This document shows, piece after piece, positions 9,567 to 19,105 of a DNA stretch of 64,000 nucleotides. The translations under genes were made by a program, and so were the position numbers. This DNA is from Chitinophagaceae bacterium (GTDB lineage: Bacteria; Bacteroidota; Bacteroidia; Chitinophagales; Chitinophagaceae), in contig JADJBP010000011.1 of assembly GCA_016703625.1 (NCBI GenBank), positions 62,001-126,000 on the forward strand, read 5' to 3'. Position 1 is the first letter of the stretch, and each line of letters opens with the position of its first letter. The notes under the pieces were generated by a model, which saw nothing but the letters and a program-made list of their open reading frames with translations, had not been told where the DNA came from and ran no database searches.

Positions 9567-11617
9567 TTAATAATTCATCAGTTTCTCTACACACTCATCC
9601 AGCCTGCTGTATGCCATAAAATTTTTCTCCAGCTCCAAATTAAAAGGAATGGGGGTATCCAGCGATGCACAACGCATTACAGGCGCATCTAAATGATCAA
9701 AACAATGTTCAGCGATCCAGGCGGCGATCTCTCCGCCGATCCCGCCGGTGAGTGTGTCTTCATGCAGGAGTAAAACTTTACCGGTTGCTGTTACAGCTTC
9801 TTTTATTGCATCATAATCCAATGGAAGCAATGTTCGCAGGTCAACAATATGAATGGAAATTTCGGGATGATTTTTGCATAGTCCATGGCCCAGTGCACGC
9901 CGGCGCCATAAGTGATGATGCTGATATCATCGCCGCTGGTAACCAGTCTTGCTTTGCCGATTTCCACTTCGTAATATTCCTCCGGTACGGGACCACTTAC
10001 AGAACGATACAAAGCTTTGTGTTCAAAATATAAAACGGGATTGGGATCATTGATGGCAGCGATCAGCAAACCCTTTGCATCGGCAGGTGTGCTGGGGTAA
10101 ACTACTTTTAACCCCGGTGTATGTACAAACCAAGCCTCATTGCTTTGTGAATGAAATGGCCCTGCACCTACACCACCGCCTGTTGGCATGCGGATGACCA
10201 CATCGGCCTGTTGTCCCCAGCGGTAATGGATCTTTGCCAGGTTATTGATAATTTGATTGAACCCTACCGTTGCAAAATCAGCAAACTGCATTTCCATTAT
10301 GGCCTTGTACCCTTCCATGCTTAACCCGAGTGCAGCCCCCACAACAGCACTCTCGCAAATGGGCGTGTTGCGTATCCTTGCCTTACCAAACTCCTCCACA
10401 AATCCTTCGGTTATTTTAAAGGCCCCGCCATACTCAGCAATATCCTGTCCCATAATGATGAGGTTGGGATGTTTGATCATGCTTTGATGAAGGGCTTCTT
10501 TGATGCCGTCGATGAAGCGTTTGTCGGGAGCAACTGGATGCTGGATGCTGGATACTGGTTGCTGGATATCGGAGTCTGAAACTTTAAAGTTCTTATCCAG
10601 TATCAAGTATCCAGTATCTTTTCGTTGGGCATACACATCATTCACTTCTTCATCCGTATCTACCATCATCGGCTTTACATTCCCGGCGATATTCAATTCC
10701 GTTTCAATATAGGATTTGGTTTCTGCCTTAATATTTTCAACCTGTGTTACGGTTAGAATATTTTCACTGATCAAATACTGTTCATAATTTTTTACCGGGT
10801 CCTTTGCTCCCCACAATTCAAACAGTTCGGGTGGCACATATTTAACACCGCTGGCTTCTTCGTGTCCACGCATCCGAAAGGTCATACATTCGATCAAATA
10901 AGGTTTCTGGTTTTTTATGCAGTAATCCCGTACCCCTTTGATGGTATCGTACACCGATAAAATATTATTACCGTCGATCTGTATGCCTTCGATGCCGTAA
11001 CCGATCGCTTTATCCACTAAATGTTTACAGCGGTATTGCTCACTCACCGGTGTACTTAACCCATACCCGTTGTTTTCAATAATAAAGATCACCGGCAGGT
11101 CCCAAACAGCTGCCAGGTTCAAAGCTTCGTGAAAATCGCCTTCACTGGTTCCTCCATCGCCGGTAAAAGCAACAGAAACTTTTAGTGGTGAGCCTGTTGA
11201 ACCATGACGTAATTTATAGGCCAGCGATACACCATCGGCAATGGCCATCTGCGGGCCCAGGTGCGATATCATACCGCAGATATGATGTGCTTTGCTGCCA
11301 AAATGAAAACTTCTCTCCCGCCCCTTGCTGTATCCCTCCTTATTGCCCTGCCACTGCATGAATAATTTGCTGAGCGGCATTTTTCGGGATGTGAAAACAC
11401 CCAGGTTACGGTGCAAAGGCATGATCCATTCATCTTGCTGCAGCGCTAAGGTGACACCAACTGCAATGGCTTCCTGGCCAATACCGCTGAACCATTTGCT
11501 GATCTTTCCCTGGCGCAACAACACCAGCATCTTTTCCTCGATCATGCGTGGCAGCAGCAGCTTTTTATACAGGTCTGTTAATGTATCATTACTTAAATTC
11601 CTTCTGTCGAATTGCAT
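9567..11617 (-). CDS. 2-oxoacid dehydrogenase E1 component, fused alpha and beta subunits (frameshifted)
   Basis: Thiamine-diphosphate enzyme performing oxidative decarboxylation of a 2-oxoacid, probably branched-chain, in the pyruvate/BCKDH-type complex. The alpha half shows the ThDP motif as FTGDGGTSEGDFHEALNLAA and ENNGYGLS. The beta half begins near RFIDGIKEALHQSM and contains MGQDIAEYGG and TPICESAVVGAALG. At the T5 run 9871-9875 one base is missing: the long frame ends in nonsense, while the other frame continues DYDAIKEAVTATGKVLLLHE to 9567. The corrected length is 683 residues. The linker between the halves contains a heptamer repeat element that encodes VSSIQHPV. No E2 or E3 gene is in the window. 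Confidence 0.9.
10534..10618. repeat. Heptamer two-arm inverted repeat, CTGGATA family, copy 1 (inside E1 gene)
   Basis: The left arm is five 7-mers (ctggatg, ctggatg, ctggata, ctggttg, ctggata) at 10534-10568. After a 21-bp spacer containing ACTTTAAAG comes the right arm of inverted units (tatccag, tatcaag, tatccag, tatc) up to 10618. It is read through on the minus strand as a peptide containing DTGYLILDKN and VSSIQHPV, in the loop between the E1 alpha and beta domains. Related copies are at 12954-13057 and 44992-45100. Confidence 0.9.
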
Positions 11618-11738
11618 GGTATATGATCTTATGTATTATATGTAAAGTTAGCCGTTGTTGTGGCAGAAAAACAAATCACATTTGTACAGCCGGGTTGTTA
11701 AATAAATGTAAAGAGCCACTGATTAATTCCCATAGCTT

Positions 11739-12953
11739 GTGCAAATTATAAAAACCCGGCATCTCCTGGAAACTATTCATTATGAACCAACTTTTAAACC
11801 GGCCGCCATTACACTGCTTATTGTATCTGCGCTTATTATTGTATCATTTACCGGCAAACCTGTCATACCCAAAGCCACCGGCACAAAACTAAACCCCAGG
11901 ATACAGGTTGCTGTTTTACTGGATGTAAGCGGCAGTATGGAAGGGCTGATCGAACAGGCCAAGGCACAATTGTGGAACATGGTAAGCACCCTGGGGAAAG
12001 CGAGGTGTGAAGGCGAAATTGCCCCAAAAATTGAAATTGCGCTGTATGAATATGGCCGCTCCTCAAACAATGTTAAGGAAGGGTATGTTAAACAGATCAA
12101 TGGGTTTATCAGCGACCTTGATTCCTTATCACAGAATTTATTCAGTTTAAAGACCAATGGCGGCGATGAATATTGCGGACAGGTTATTTACAGTTCGCTG
12201 AATGAACTGAAGTGGGATGCAGCAGCCGGACAGGCAAGTTATAAAGTGATCTTTATTGCCGGCAATGAAGATTTTTTACAGGGCAATCTTCATTATACCA
12301 AAGCCTGCAGCCTGGCCAAACAAAAAGGCGTGATCGTTAATACGATCTATTGCGGAGATAAAATGCAGGGCATACGGGAAAACTGGAACCTGGCCGGTGA
12401 ATGTGGCAATGGCAGCTATACCCATATCGATCAAAATGGAAAGGAAGATGAAATTCCCACGCCTTATGACAGTCTCATCTATTCGCTGAATCATAAACTC
12501 AACGGCACTTATATTTCCTATGGATATGGCGGCGCAGCTTATAAGGCCAAACAGGCCGAAATGGATAATGCCAATGCATCGATGAGTAAAGCAGCAGGCA
12601 TCAAAAGGATAAACGCAAAAAGCAATGGGGCTGTATATAACAATGCAGGTTGGGACCTGGTTGATGCCAGGGGCACCGGCGCTGTTGATCTTGCAAAAAT
12701 TGATAAGAAAGATTTACCGGACAGTTTAAAGAACAAAACAACTGCAGAACTTGAAAAAATAGTAGATGCAAAAAGCAAAGAACGCAGTTACATACAAAAA
12801 GAAATTGCAACATTAAATATACAAAGGAATACTTTTATAGCTACTGCAAAAGCAAAAAATGCAGGCAATAAGAACAACGGGGCCACATTGGAAACTGAAG
12901 TGGAAAAGATCATCAGGGAACAGGCAAAGCGGTATAAAATGAATATTCAGTAA
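11739..12953 (+). CDS. von Willebrand factor A domain protein, exported
   Basis: About 390 residues. A vWA metal-ion-dependent adhesion site is visible in VAVLLDVSGSMEGLIEQAK (DxSxS). The domain spans roughly the first 230 residues, followed by a Lys/Ala-rich helical tail (ELEKIVDAKSKERSYIQKEI) likely to form coiled coil. The open frame begins at a GTG at 11739, but a better start is ATG 11782. Adding one T to the run at 11791-11794 joins it in frame and gives MNQLFKPAAITLLIVSALII, a normal signal/membrane anchor, so a one-base deletion is likely. Divergent from the E1 gene. The domain suggests a protein-binding role in the cell envelope; the partner is unknown. Confidence 0.85.
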   Translation: MQIIKTRHLLETIHYEPTFKPAAITLLIVSALIIVSFTGKPVIPKATGTKLNPRIQVAVLLDVSGSMEGLIEQAKAQLWNMVSTLGKARCEGEIAPKIEIALYEYGRSSNNVKEGYVKQINGFISDLDSLSQNLFSLKTNGGDEYCGQVIYSSLNELKWDAAAGQASYKVIFIAGNEDFLQGNLHYTKACSLAKQKGVIVNTIYCGDKMQGIRENWNLAGECGNGSYTHIDQNGKEDEIPTPYDSLIYSLNHKLNGTYISYGYGGAAYKAKQAEMDNANASMSKAAGIKRINAKSNGAVYNNAGWDLVDARGTGAVDLAKIDKKDLPDSLKNKTTAELEKIVDAKSKERSYIQKEIATLNIQRNTFIATAKAKNAGNKNNGATLETEVEKIIREQAKRYKMNIQ

Positions 12954-13057
12954 ACGGATGCTGGATACTGGATGCTGGATACTGGATACTGGATACTGGG
13001 GACTTTAAGTAAGCAGGAAGTATATCCAGTATCAAGAATCTAGTTCCCGGTATCGGG
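12954..13057. repeat. Heptamer two-arm inverted repeat, CTGGATA family, copy 2
   Basis: Begins within a base or two of the stop of the vWA gene. Units: acggatg, ctggata, ctggatg, ctggata, ctggata, ctggata, ctgggga, then a spacer with ACTTTAAG, then tatccag, tatcaag, aatctag, ttcccgg, tatcggg. The right arm overlaps the last codons and stop of the convergent holin-like gene, whose C-terminal PDTGN is encoded by the repeat. Confidence 0.88.
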
Positions 13058-13407
13058 TTTCTTTTCCTCCGGAAACGCCTTTTTATGTACCAGTGAATTA
13101 AAGAATGAAAGCAATGCGCCAAACAACAGGGCATGCCAGAAGCTTTGAACTTCGAAACCATGCACAAAATAAGCATCTATTAAAATGATGCTGGCATTGA
13201 TCACAAACAGGAAAAGTCCAAGCGTAAGGATGGTTGCCGGCAGGGTAAGCAGGATGAGCAGCGGCTTTACAATGGCATCCAGTACCGACAATACCACAGC
13301 AACAATGATGGCTGTAAAAAAATCAACAATGTGGATACCCGGCAAAATATAAGCCAGTATAAATACATTGACCGAACAAACCAATACTTAAAAAACCATT
13401 TTTGCAT
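13040..13407 (-). CDS. Phage-holin-family (YvlD-like, DUF360) membrane protein
   Basis: Small inner-membrane protein with four hydrophobic segments (VNVFILAYILPGIHIVDFF, AIIVAVVLSVLDAIVKPLLI, ILTLGLFLFVINASIILI, WHALLFGALLSFF). The pattern 'xYLLPG... NAxVKPxLxLLTLPxTxLTLGLFxxVINA' matches the YvlD/PF04020 family, of unknown function despite the holin name. The open frame starts at 13384, but ATG 13407 with MQKWFFK followed by a missing base near 13391-13395 restores VLVCSVNVF and a 122-residue protein of normal family length. The C-terminus ends inside a heptamer repeat. The gene converges on the vWA gene. Confidence 0.8.
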
Positions 13408-13621
13408 ATCTTATTTATTGCTTTAGTAGTTTTAACGTGTTGTGGTAATAACATTAATTCCGTTCTGGAAATCGTCTTCGACATCCCGATAGCTATCGGG
13501 ACATACTGACAGCCTTCTTCCATGTTGAGCCTGCCGATCCTGCAGGCAAGCGTGTCGAAACATAGACAGAAAGTGGTTTATGAATGATTCACTTTTTTAA
13601 TGCTGCAACAAGTTAGTTTTA
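13408..13621. other. Intergenic region with dispersed palindromes
   Basis: No gene seen. It contains the perfect palindrome TCCCGATAGCTATCGGGA at 13484-13501 and a composite segment (gagcctgccgatcctgcagg, then caagcgtgtcgaaac) that looks like a dispersed repeat. It lies between the 3' end of the M16 operon and the 5' end of the holin-like gene, both on the minus strand. Confidence 0.65.
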
Positions 13622-14899
13622 TCAAATTACAACTAATTCGTAAAATTCCTCCGGGTTCAAATATTTTTTTGCCAGTTCCTGTAACTCTTCTGCCGAAATG
13701 GTTTTGATCGTTTCTATTGACCGGTAAAAATAATCATCGGTGAGGTTATTCAGTACCAGGTTCTTCCAGCGGCCCATAATGTGAAAGGGCCCGTCCAGGT
13801 CGCCCAGGATAGTGCCTATTAAAAAATTACGGACCAATAACAGTTCTTCTGCATCTATGGGTTCTTCCCTTAATATTTTCATTTCCTTATACACTTCTTC
13901 AATGGTGGCTTCACATACATCCTTGCCTGCTTCGGTGCTGATCATCCATGCCGAATCGTGAATATGGTTTTGCACAAAACTGTGTATGCCATAGGTATAC
14001 CCTTTATCCTCGCGGATATTGCTCATCAGCCTCGAGCCAAAAAAACCGCCAAACAGGGTATTCAGTACCATCACTTTCATAAAGTCGGGGTGATGGCGGT
14101 TTGGAAACGGCCTTGCAATACGGATTGCGCCCTGCACCCCGTTCACATCATTTTGTATGCGGTACTTTTTTTCAACAGCTGGTAATTGAGCAATCTGCGG
14201 GATCACTTTATTGAAAGGTTTTAAACCCAGGTCGCCAAAGGCATTGTTCAGCTGCTCGGGTAAATTTTCCGGCAATTTTCCGCTCACAAAGATCACACAC
14301 TGCCCGTTGAGGTAATACTGTTTAAAAAAATCCTGCAGCAGGCTGCTGTTAAGCGCATCCAGGTCTTCGGGATTGGTATATTTACCATAGGGGTGCGTTT
14401 CGCCGTACAGGTAAGCATCCGCCAAACGGGTGGCCACATAATCACATTTTTGCAGACTAACCTTCAGTTTTTGTTTGGAGTTTTGCTTGTAAATATCGAG
14501 TTCGGTCTCCGGGAAAACAGAATCGGTGATCATTTCCCGCACCACCGGCAGCAAAGCGGGCAAATGCTTATTGATGCAGGAAAGGGTAACAACAGCCGTT
14601 TCATTGTAACAGCTGCGGTTACAATAAGCGCCATAATAATCAAAGGTTTCATTTAACTGGAAAGCATTTTTGCCCGATGTGCCGTTCTTTAATAAATAAC
14701 TGGTGGCGGCAGCTACATTCTTTTGCTGCTCGAACCAGTTACCTGCATAGAAAACAAGTTCAAGCTGCAGCACTTCCTGTGCGCCGGCATCAATGGCATA
14801 CACGGGTACGCCGTTGTTTAAAGTGAACTGCCGGCAGGGTTTTAACTGTAAATTAAATTCAATGGCATCTTTTATGACCGGGGCTTCAATTCTGTTCAT
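13622..14899 (-). CDS. M16 (insulinase) family protein, subunit lacking the zinc site
   Basis: 425 residues, two M16 half-domains. The normal HxxEH zinc motif is absent; the matching N-terminal region reads AGNWFEQQKNVAAATSYLLK. The second half keeps the family motif VNGVQGAIRIARPF and RLMSNIREDKGYTYGIHS (the R/Y signature). It lies 6 bp downstream of a zinc-containing M16 gene, so the two probably form a heterodimer with one catalytic and one substrate-binding subunit, as in mitochondrial processing peptidase and other bacterial M16 pairs. Exact substrate is unknown. No signal peptide is evident in either partner, suggesting action in the cytoplasm or periplasm by an unseen route. Confidence 0.9.
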   Translation of the reverse strand: MNRIEAPVIKDAIEFNLQLKPCRQFTLNNGVPVYAIDAGAQEVLQLELVFYAGNWFEQQKNVAAATSYLLKNGTSGKNAFQLNETFDYYGAYCNRSCYNETAVVTLSCINKHLPALLPVVREMITDSVFPETELDIYKQNSKQKLKVSLQKCDYVATRLADAYLYGETHPYGKYTNPEDLDALNSSLLQDFFKQYYLNGQCVIFVSGKLPENLPEQLNNAFGDLGLKPFNKVIPQIAQLPAVEKKYRIQNDVNGVQGAIRIARPFPNRHHPDFMKVMVLNTLFGGFFGSRLMSNIREDKGYTYGIHSFVQNHIHDSAWMISTEAGKDVCEATIEEVYKEMKILREEPIDAEELLLVRNFLIGTILGDLDGPFHIMGRWKNLVLNNLTDDYFYRSIETIKTISAEELQELAKKYLNPEEFYELVVI

Positions 14900-14905
14900 G
14901 TAGGT

Positions 14906-16144
14906 TTAATTATCAGCGTAATAATACAGCGTATTGCTGTTCTTTTCGTCGAAAATGATATTGCTTTCTTTCTTTATTTCATCGGCAGTTACAGCCCGGT
15001 ACCTGTCCAGTTCTTTGTTGATCAGTTCAGCATCTCCCAGCAATTCATAAATGGCCAGGCTGGCTGCCCTGTTGGTGATGCTCATGTCTTCAAAAGCGAT
15101 CATGCTTTCCGTTTTGTTTTTTACTTTTTCCAGTTCACGCTGGCTGATGCCATCCTGCTGCAGCATCATCAGTTCTTCATGAATGCCTGCTTCTGCGTCT
15201 TCCATTTTTACGCCTTTAACCAGTTTGCCTTCAATGGTGAGTAAACCGGCATCGGTACTGCCCAAATGATAACATTCAATATTGCTGAACAGTTGTTTCT
15301 CCTTTACCAGCGACTGGAACAACCGGGATGAACCGCCTCCGCTTAAAATTTCGGTAATCAGGTCGGCAATATAATAACGCATATCCGTTCGCGGGTAAAT
15401 ATGCCAGCATTTGTATAAAGCATCCAGCGGAACCTTTGCTTTTACTGTTTTTGATCTTGCAGCTTCCTGTTTGGGTTCAACCGGCAGGTTGCGTACATAT
15501 TTTTCACCGGCAGGGATAGGTGCAAACCATTTTTCGGTTAGGCGTTTAACTTCTTCAACAGTTATATTGCCGGCAACAACCAAAATGGCGTTCGACGGGT
15601 TATAATGTTTATGAAAGAATGATTTAACATCATCCAGTGTTGCATTTTCAATATGGCTCAGTTCGGCACCAATCGTCATCCAGCGGTAAGGATGAACGGT
15701 ATAAGTAAGTTCCCGGAGCTTATGCCATACATCGCCGTAAGGTTTGTTGATATAATGTTCTTTAAACTCTTCGCTAACCACTTTGCGCTGCACTTCCAGG
15801 CTTTTTTTGCTGAAGGCCAGCGACAGCATCCGGTCACTTTCGAGCCAGAAAGCGGTCTCCAGGTTTTCGGCAGGCAGCTGGCAGTAATAATTGGTGAGGT
15901 CGTTGGTGGTAAATGCATTATTCTCGCCGCCGGCCAGTTGCAGCGGTTCATCATACACGGGAATATGGATGCTGCCGCCAAACATCAGGTGTTCAAACAA
16001 ATGAGCAAAGCCTGTTTGGGCGGGGTTTTCATCCCTGGCACCTACATCGTACAGGACATTTACCACGGCCATGGGCGTACTCACATCCCGGTGAACCAGC
16101 ACTTTTAAACCGTTGGCTATTTCAAATCTTTCAAACTGAATCAT
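14906..16144 (-). CDS. M16 (insulinase) family zinc peptidase, catalytic subunit
   Basis: 412 residues from the preferred start MIQFERFEIANGLKVLVHRD; a longer frame begins at 16180 but adds residues not expected in the family. The inverted zinc motif HLFEH is in GFAHLFEHLMFGGS, and the downstream Glu ligand region is conserved (EVQRKVVSEEFKEHYINKPY). The C-terminal half has the usual IYPRTDMRYYIADLITEILS core. It cleaves peptides or small proteins. It sits upstream of its catalytically dead partner with a 6-bp gap, and 38 bp downstream of the aspartyl protease gene, so three peptidase-type genes probably share one transcript. Confidence 0.93.
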   Translation of the reverse strand: MIQFERFEIANGLKVLVHRDVSTPMAVVNVLYDVGARDENPAQTGFAHLFEHLMFGGSIHIPVYDEPLQLAGGENNAFTTNDLTNYYCQLPAENLETAFWLESDRMLSLAFSKKSLEVQRKVVSEEFKEHYINKPYGDVWHKLRELTYTVHPYRWMTIGAELSHIENATLDDVKSFFHKHYNPSNAILVVAGNITVEEVKRLTEKWFAPIPAGEKYVRNLPVEPKQEAARSKTVKAKVPLDALYKCWHIYPRTDMRYYIADLITEILSGGGSSRLFQSLVKEKQLFSNIECYHLGSTDAGLLTIEGKLVKGVKMEDAEAGIHEELMMLQQDGISQRELEKVKNKTESMIAFEDMSITNRAASLAIYELLGDAELINKELDRYRAVTADEIKKESNIIFDEKNSNTLYYYADN

Positions 16145-16182
16145 GTGCAAATGTACGGAGCCGTGCAAAAAAGCCCGCATGT

Positions 16183-17369
16183 TTATCGAATACTTACCGT
16201 ATTTAAGGTCAGTTCTTTTAAAAGTCCGGCACGCCTTACCAGTATCTTAATGGATTCAAAAGGTTTTTGCAACATGTTTTTATACAACTGCATATTCAGT
16301 GAAAAATTCCTGTTCACGGCAATGATCTCATCATTTATTTTAAAATGAGCCTTGTCAGCCGGCGAACCGGCGATCACATCTTCCACGGTTATTTTGCCAT
16401 CCACATAATAAATGCCCAAACCGGTATAGGCATAATCAAAGTTTTCATTAAAATGGCTGTTGGGCAATATATGAATTTCGCGGTTGGGGTAATTGATGAT
16501 CATATTGAACCTGCGCAACAGGTCATTTCCCAAAAGCCCCCCGGTAAAGGGGTACGCGGTAACGTTATAGTTATCTTTATAGAGGTAGGCGGGTACTGTT
16601 TTAAATTTATACGGGCCTATTTTTACTTCTTTGATGATCGTAAGGCGCATCTGCAGCTTGCCGCCCATACCCTCGGCCTGGGTAATAACGGGCTTTCTTT
16701 TTTTCAGTAAAATGCCGCTGTCCTTTGCAAATTTTTCGCTCAGTAAAATACAAAGCCCGGCCCCCGTGTCGAAATAAAAATTAAATCCCAGGCTTTTTTT
16801 GTCTTTAATATTGAGCCACTGGATGGGTAAATTGGTAAATGCAGGGTGCAATAAATGACCCTGCTTGGGATAATCCATTTTGCCCGGGCTGTACACTTCG
16901 ATGATGCTGCTGTCTAAATTGATCTTTACAATATAACGGCTGAAAAAACTGTAGCCGATGATCCCGTCTACCTTTTCGCCATAAACACTGCTGAGTATCT
17001 CATAATTATTTACATGAAAATTAAGGTGCTCCAACCTAAGGCCGGGCAGGGTGAGTGACTGGTCAAAAGCAAAGGAAACTTTCCGTATACCGCCAATGCC
17101 GGTAATGGTGGTGTCACTTTTTTTAAGGGGAATATTAAATTCTTCGCAGGTACTCGAGTCGAGGGAAATGCCCCCGCTGCCGGTATCCAGTATAAAATTC
17201 AATGTATCGGGTATATCCCCGAATTTTGCCTGCAGCACCATTACCCCGCCACTGAACTGCTTAAAAGGGAAACGGGTAATGAATTTTGCCTCCCGCTGGG
17301 GTAATATTTCCTGTGCGGGCAAAAATGCCGGTACAAATAAAAATAATATGATGAAAAACAGTTCCGCAT
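16183..17369 (-). CDS. Retropepsin-like aspartyl protease with PDZ domain, exported
   Basis: Two pepsin-like active-site motifs are seen: FILDTGSGG and FYFDTGAGL, each heading one half of a retropepsin-type fold. A PDZ domain follows (GLGIYYVDGKITVEDVIAGSPADKAHFKINDEI). The N-terminus is a signal peptide (FFIILFLFVPAFLPAQ). The open frame begins at a TTG at 17385, but ATG 17369 (MRNC...) joined by adding one base to the A5 run at 17354-17358 gives a standard start and 395 residues. Secreted or periplasmic proteolysis is likely. It is first in the minus-strand peptidase run and divergent from mqnC across about 55 bp. Confidence 0.85.
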
Positions 17370-17403
17370 GCTGTACGAATACCAATTTACAACCTATTGG
17401 ATG

Positions 17404-17411
17404 TATTTTTG
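17404..17411 (+). promoter_or_regulatory. Candidate -7 promoter element for mqnC
   Basis: TATTTTTG matches the Bacteroidota -7 consensus TAnnTTTG, 15 bp upstream of the mqnC ATG. A clear -33 TTTG is not seen at the right distance, so this is moderate evidence. Confidence 0.45.
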
Positions 17412-17426
17412 TTGTTTATTACACAA

Positions 17427-18563
17427 ATGGATGATCATATGGAATTAAATGACCTATACCGCAAAGCCCTCCGCTTTGAATTTCTTTCTGTTGAAGAAGG
17501 CATGTTCCTGTTTGAAAATGCTGCATTAACGGAACTGATGTTCGTGGCAGATGAACTGAGGAAGAAACAGGTGCCACATGGAAAAGTTACCTGGCAGATA
17601 GACCGAAATGTAAATACCACCAATGTCTGTATTGCCAATTGCAAGTTTTGTAATTTTTACCGCATACCCGGACATGCCGAAGCGTATATTACCGATATTG
17701 AAACCTATAAAACCAAGATCGAAGAGACCATTAAATATGGCGGCGACCAGCTTTTACTGCAGGGAGGCCATCACCCGGAGCTGGGACTGGGTTTTTATGT
17801 AACCCTTTTTAAGGAACTTAAATCACTTTATCCCGATATTAAACTGCATACGCTGGGGCCGCCGGAGGTTGCACATATAACAAAACTCGAAAAAAGTACC
17901 CACCGTGAAGTATTGATGGCATTACAGGAAGCAGGGATGGACAGCCTGCCGGGCGCCGGTGCCGAGATATTAACGGACAGGGTAAGACGCCTGATCAGCA
18001 AGGGAAAGTGCGGCGCACAGGAATGGCTGGATATCATGCACGAAGCACACAAACTCAACATCACCACTTCGGCCACCATGATGTTCGGGCATGTGGAAAC
18101 CCTGCGTGAACGGTTTGAACACCTGGTTAAGATACGGGAAGTGCAAAGCCGTAAACCTTCTGCAGCAAAGGGTTTCCTCGCTTTTATCCCCTGGACCTTC
18201 CAGGATGTGGATACCCTGCTGGCGAAAATTCGCGGTGTTCATAATTTAACCACATCCGAAGAATACATACGCATGATCGCCATGAGCAGGATCATGCTCC
18301 CCAATATTTTAAACATCCAGGCAAGCTGGTTAACAGTAGGTAAAGAGGTAGCGCAGATCTGCCTGAATGCCGGCGCCAACGATTTTGGCAGTATCATGAT
18401 CGAAGAAAATGTGGTCAGCGCTGCGGGTGCGCCGCACCGTTTTACCAGTACTACTATCCAGGAAGCGATCCGGGAAGCCGGTTTTGAACCGCAACTGCGA
18501 AACCAGCAATATGAGTGGCGGAAGATACCGGCATCTATTATAGAACAGGAAGTAAATTATTAA
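17427..18563 (+). CDS. mqnC: Cyclic dehypoxanthinyl futalosine synthase (MqnC)
   Basis: Radical SAM enzyme of the futalosine route to menaquinone; it cyclises dehypoxanthine futalosine. The CxxxCxxC cluster motif is CIANCKFC, followed by NFYRIPGH, QLLLQGGHHPELGL and PGAGAEILTDRVRR, all typical of MqnC rather than MqnE or FO synthase. 378 residues from ATG 17427 (MDDHMELNDLYRKAL), which fits the family; a TTG 30 bp upstream is open but less likely. The short gap to the divergent protease gene leaves room for one promoter. The other mqn genes are not in the window. Confidence 0.94.
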   Translation: MDDHMELNDLYRKALRFEFLSVEEGMFLFENAALTELMFVADELRKKQVPHGKVTWQIDRNVNTTNVCIANCKFCNFYRIPGHAEAYITDIETYKTKIEETIKYGGDQLLLQGGHHPELGLGFYVTLFKELKSLYPDIKLHTLGPPEVAHITKLEKSTHREVLMALQEAGMDSLPGAGAEILTDRVRRLISKGKCGAQEWLDIMHEAHKLNITTSATMMFGHVETLRERFEHLVKIREVQSRKPSAAKGFLAFIPWTFQDVDTLLAKIRGVHNLTTSEEYIRMIAMSRIMLPNILNIQASWLTVGKEVAQICLNAGANDFGSIMIEENVVSAAGAPHRFTSTTIQEAIREAGFEPQLRNQQYEWRKIPASIIEQEVNY

Positions 18564-18574
18564 TGCCCCCCAAC

Positions 18575-18594
18575 CCTGCCTACCGGCAGGCAGG
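18575..18594. repeat. 20-bp palindrome (CCTGCC...GGCAGG family)
   Basis: CCTGCCTACCGGCAGGCAGG just after the mqnC stop, followed by the dispersed segment cttcggctacgctcaggat. The same palindrome family occurs at 36566, 43326, 51738 and 53038. Confidence 0.85.
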
Positions 18595-18651
18595 CCCCTA
18601 CCCTTCGGCTACGCTCAGGATGAGGGGGAGAAACACAAGAAGAATTATAAA

Positions 18652-18972
18652 ATGGAAATCGAAAACAAAAAAAAATTACTGCACCGTTTCAGGATGGTGG
18701 GCATTGCAGAAGGTATATCATTTTTAGTATTGCTGTTAATTGCCATGCCGTTGAAATATTTCATGGATTTTCCAATGGCGGTAAAAGTTACCGGCTGGAT
18801 ACACGGGGCCCTCTTTGTAGCCTTTATTTATTTTGCTTTTGAAGTAATGGGTGCATTCAACAAAAATTTCGGCTGGTTTATCAAGGCCTTCATTGCAGCT
18901 TTTGTTCCGTTGGGTACCTTTATTTTCGACAGGCAATTAAAAAAAGAAGAAGCGGCATTGGCCGGGCAGTGA
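18652..18972 (+). CDS. DUF3817 membrane protein
   Basis: 106 residues with three hydrophobic segments (GIAEGISFLVLLLIAMPLKY, VTGWIHGALFVAFIYFAFEV, WFIKAFIAAFVPLGTFIF). The EG..F..L...AMPLKY start and WIHG...FVAF signature match DUF3817 integral membrane proteins, whose function is not established. It follows mqnC by 88 bp across a palindromic repeat, so co-transcription is possible but not clear. Confidence 0.85.
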   Translation: MEIENKKKLLHRFRMVGIAEGISFLVLLLIAMPLKYFMDFPMAVKVTGWIHGALFVAFIYFAFEVMGAFNKNFGWFIKAFIAAFVPLGTFIFDRQLKKEEAALAGQ

Positions 18973-19046
18973 TCTCTGCATTTGTATGGCTCCCTTCAGT
19001 TTAATAACCCGGCCTGGGATTATCCAATTGCTTATTTGTGTATAAG

Positions 19047-19077
19047 TTGACAAAGCCCCCTATTTTTTCTACATTTG
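19047..19077 (+). promoter_or_regulatory. Bacteroidota-type promoter for the PAP2/haloperoxidase gene
   Basis: TTG at 19047-19049, a 20-bp spacer, then TACATTTG at 19070-19077, matching the -33/-7 pattern (TTTG, N19-20, TAnnTTTG). The gene starts 28 bp after the -7 element. Confidence 0.7.
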
Positions 19078-19105
19078 ATAAGTTTTCTAAACTAATGCTT
19101 ATACA

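Noticed and set aside
10534..10618. Possible CRISPR array because of regular short repeats
   Set aside because: Units are 7 bp, contiguous without spacers and arranged as two inverted arms; no cas genes are present.
13040..13407. Phage holin, hence prophage
   Set aside because: The YvlD-like family is chromosomal and no other phage gene (integrase, terminase, capsid) is near.
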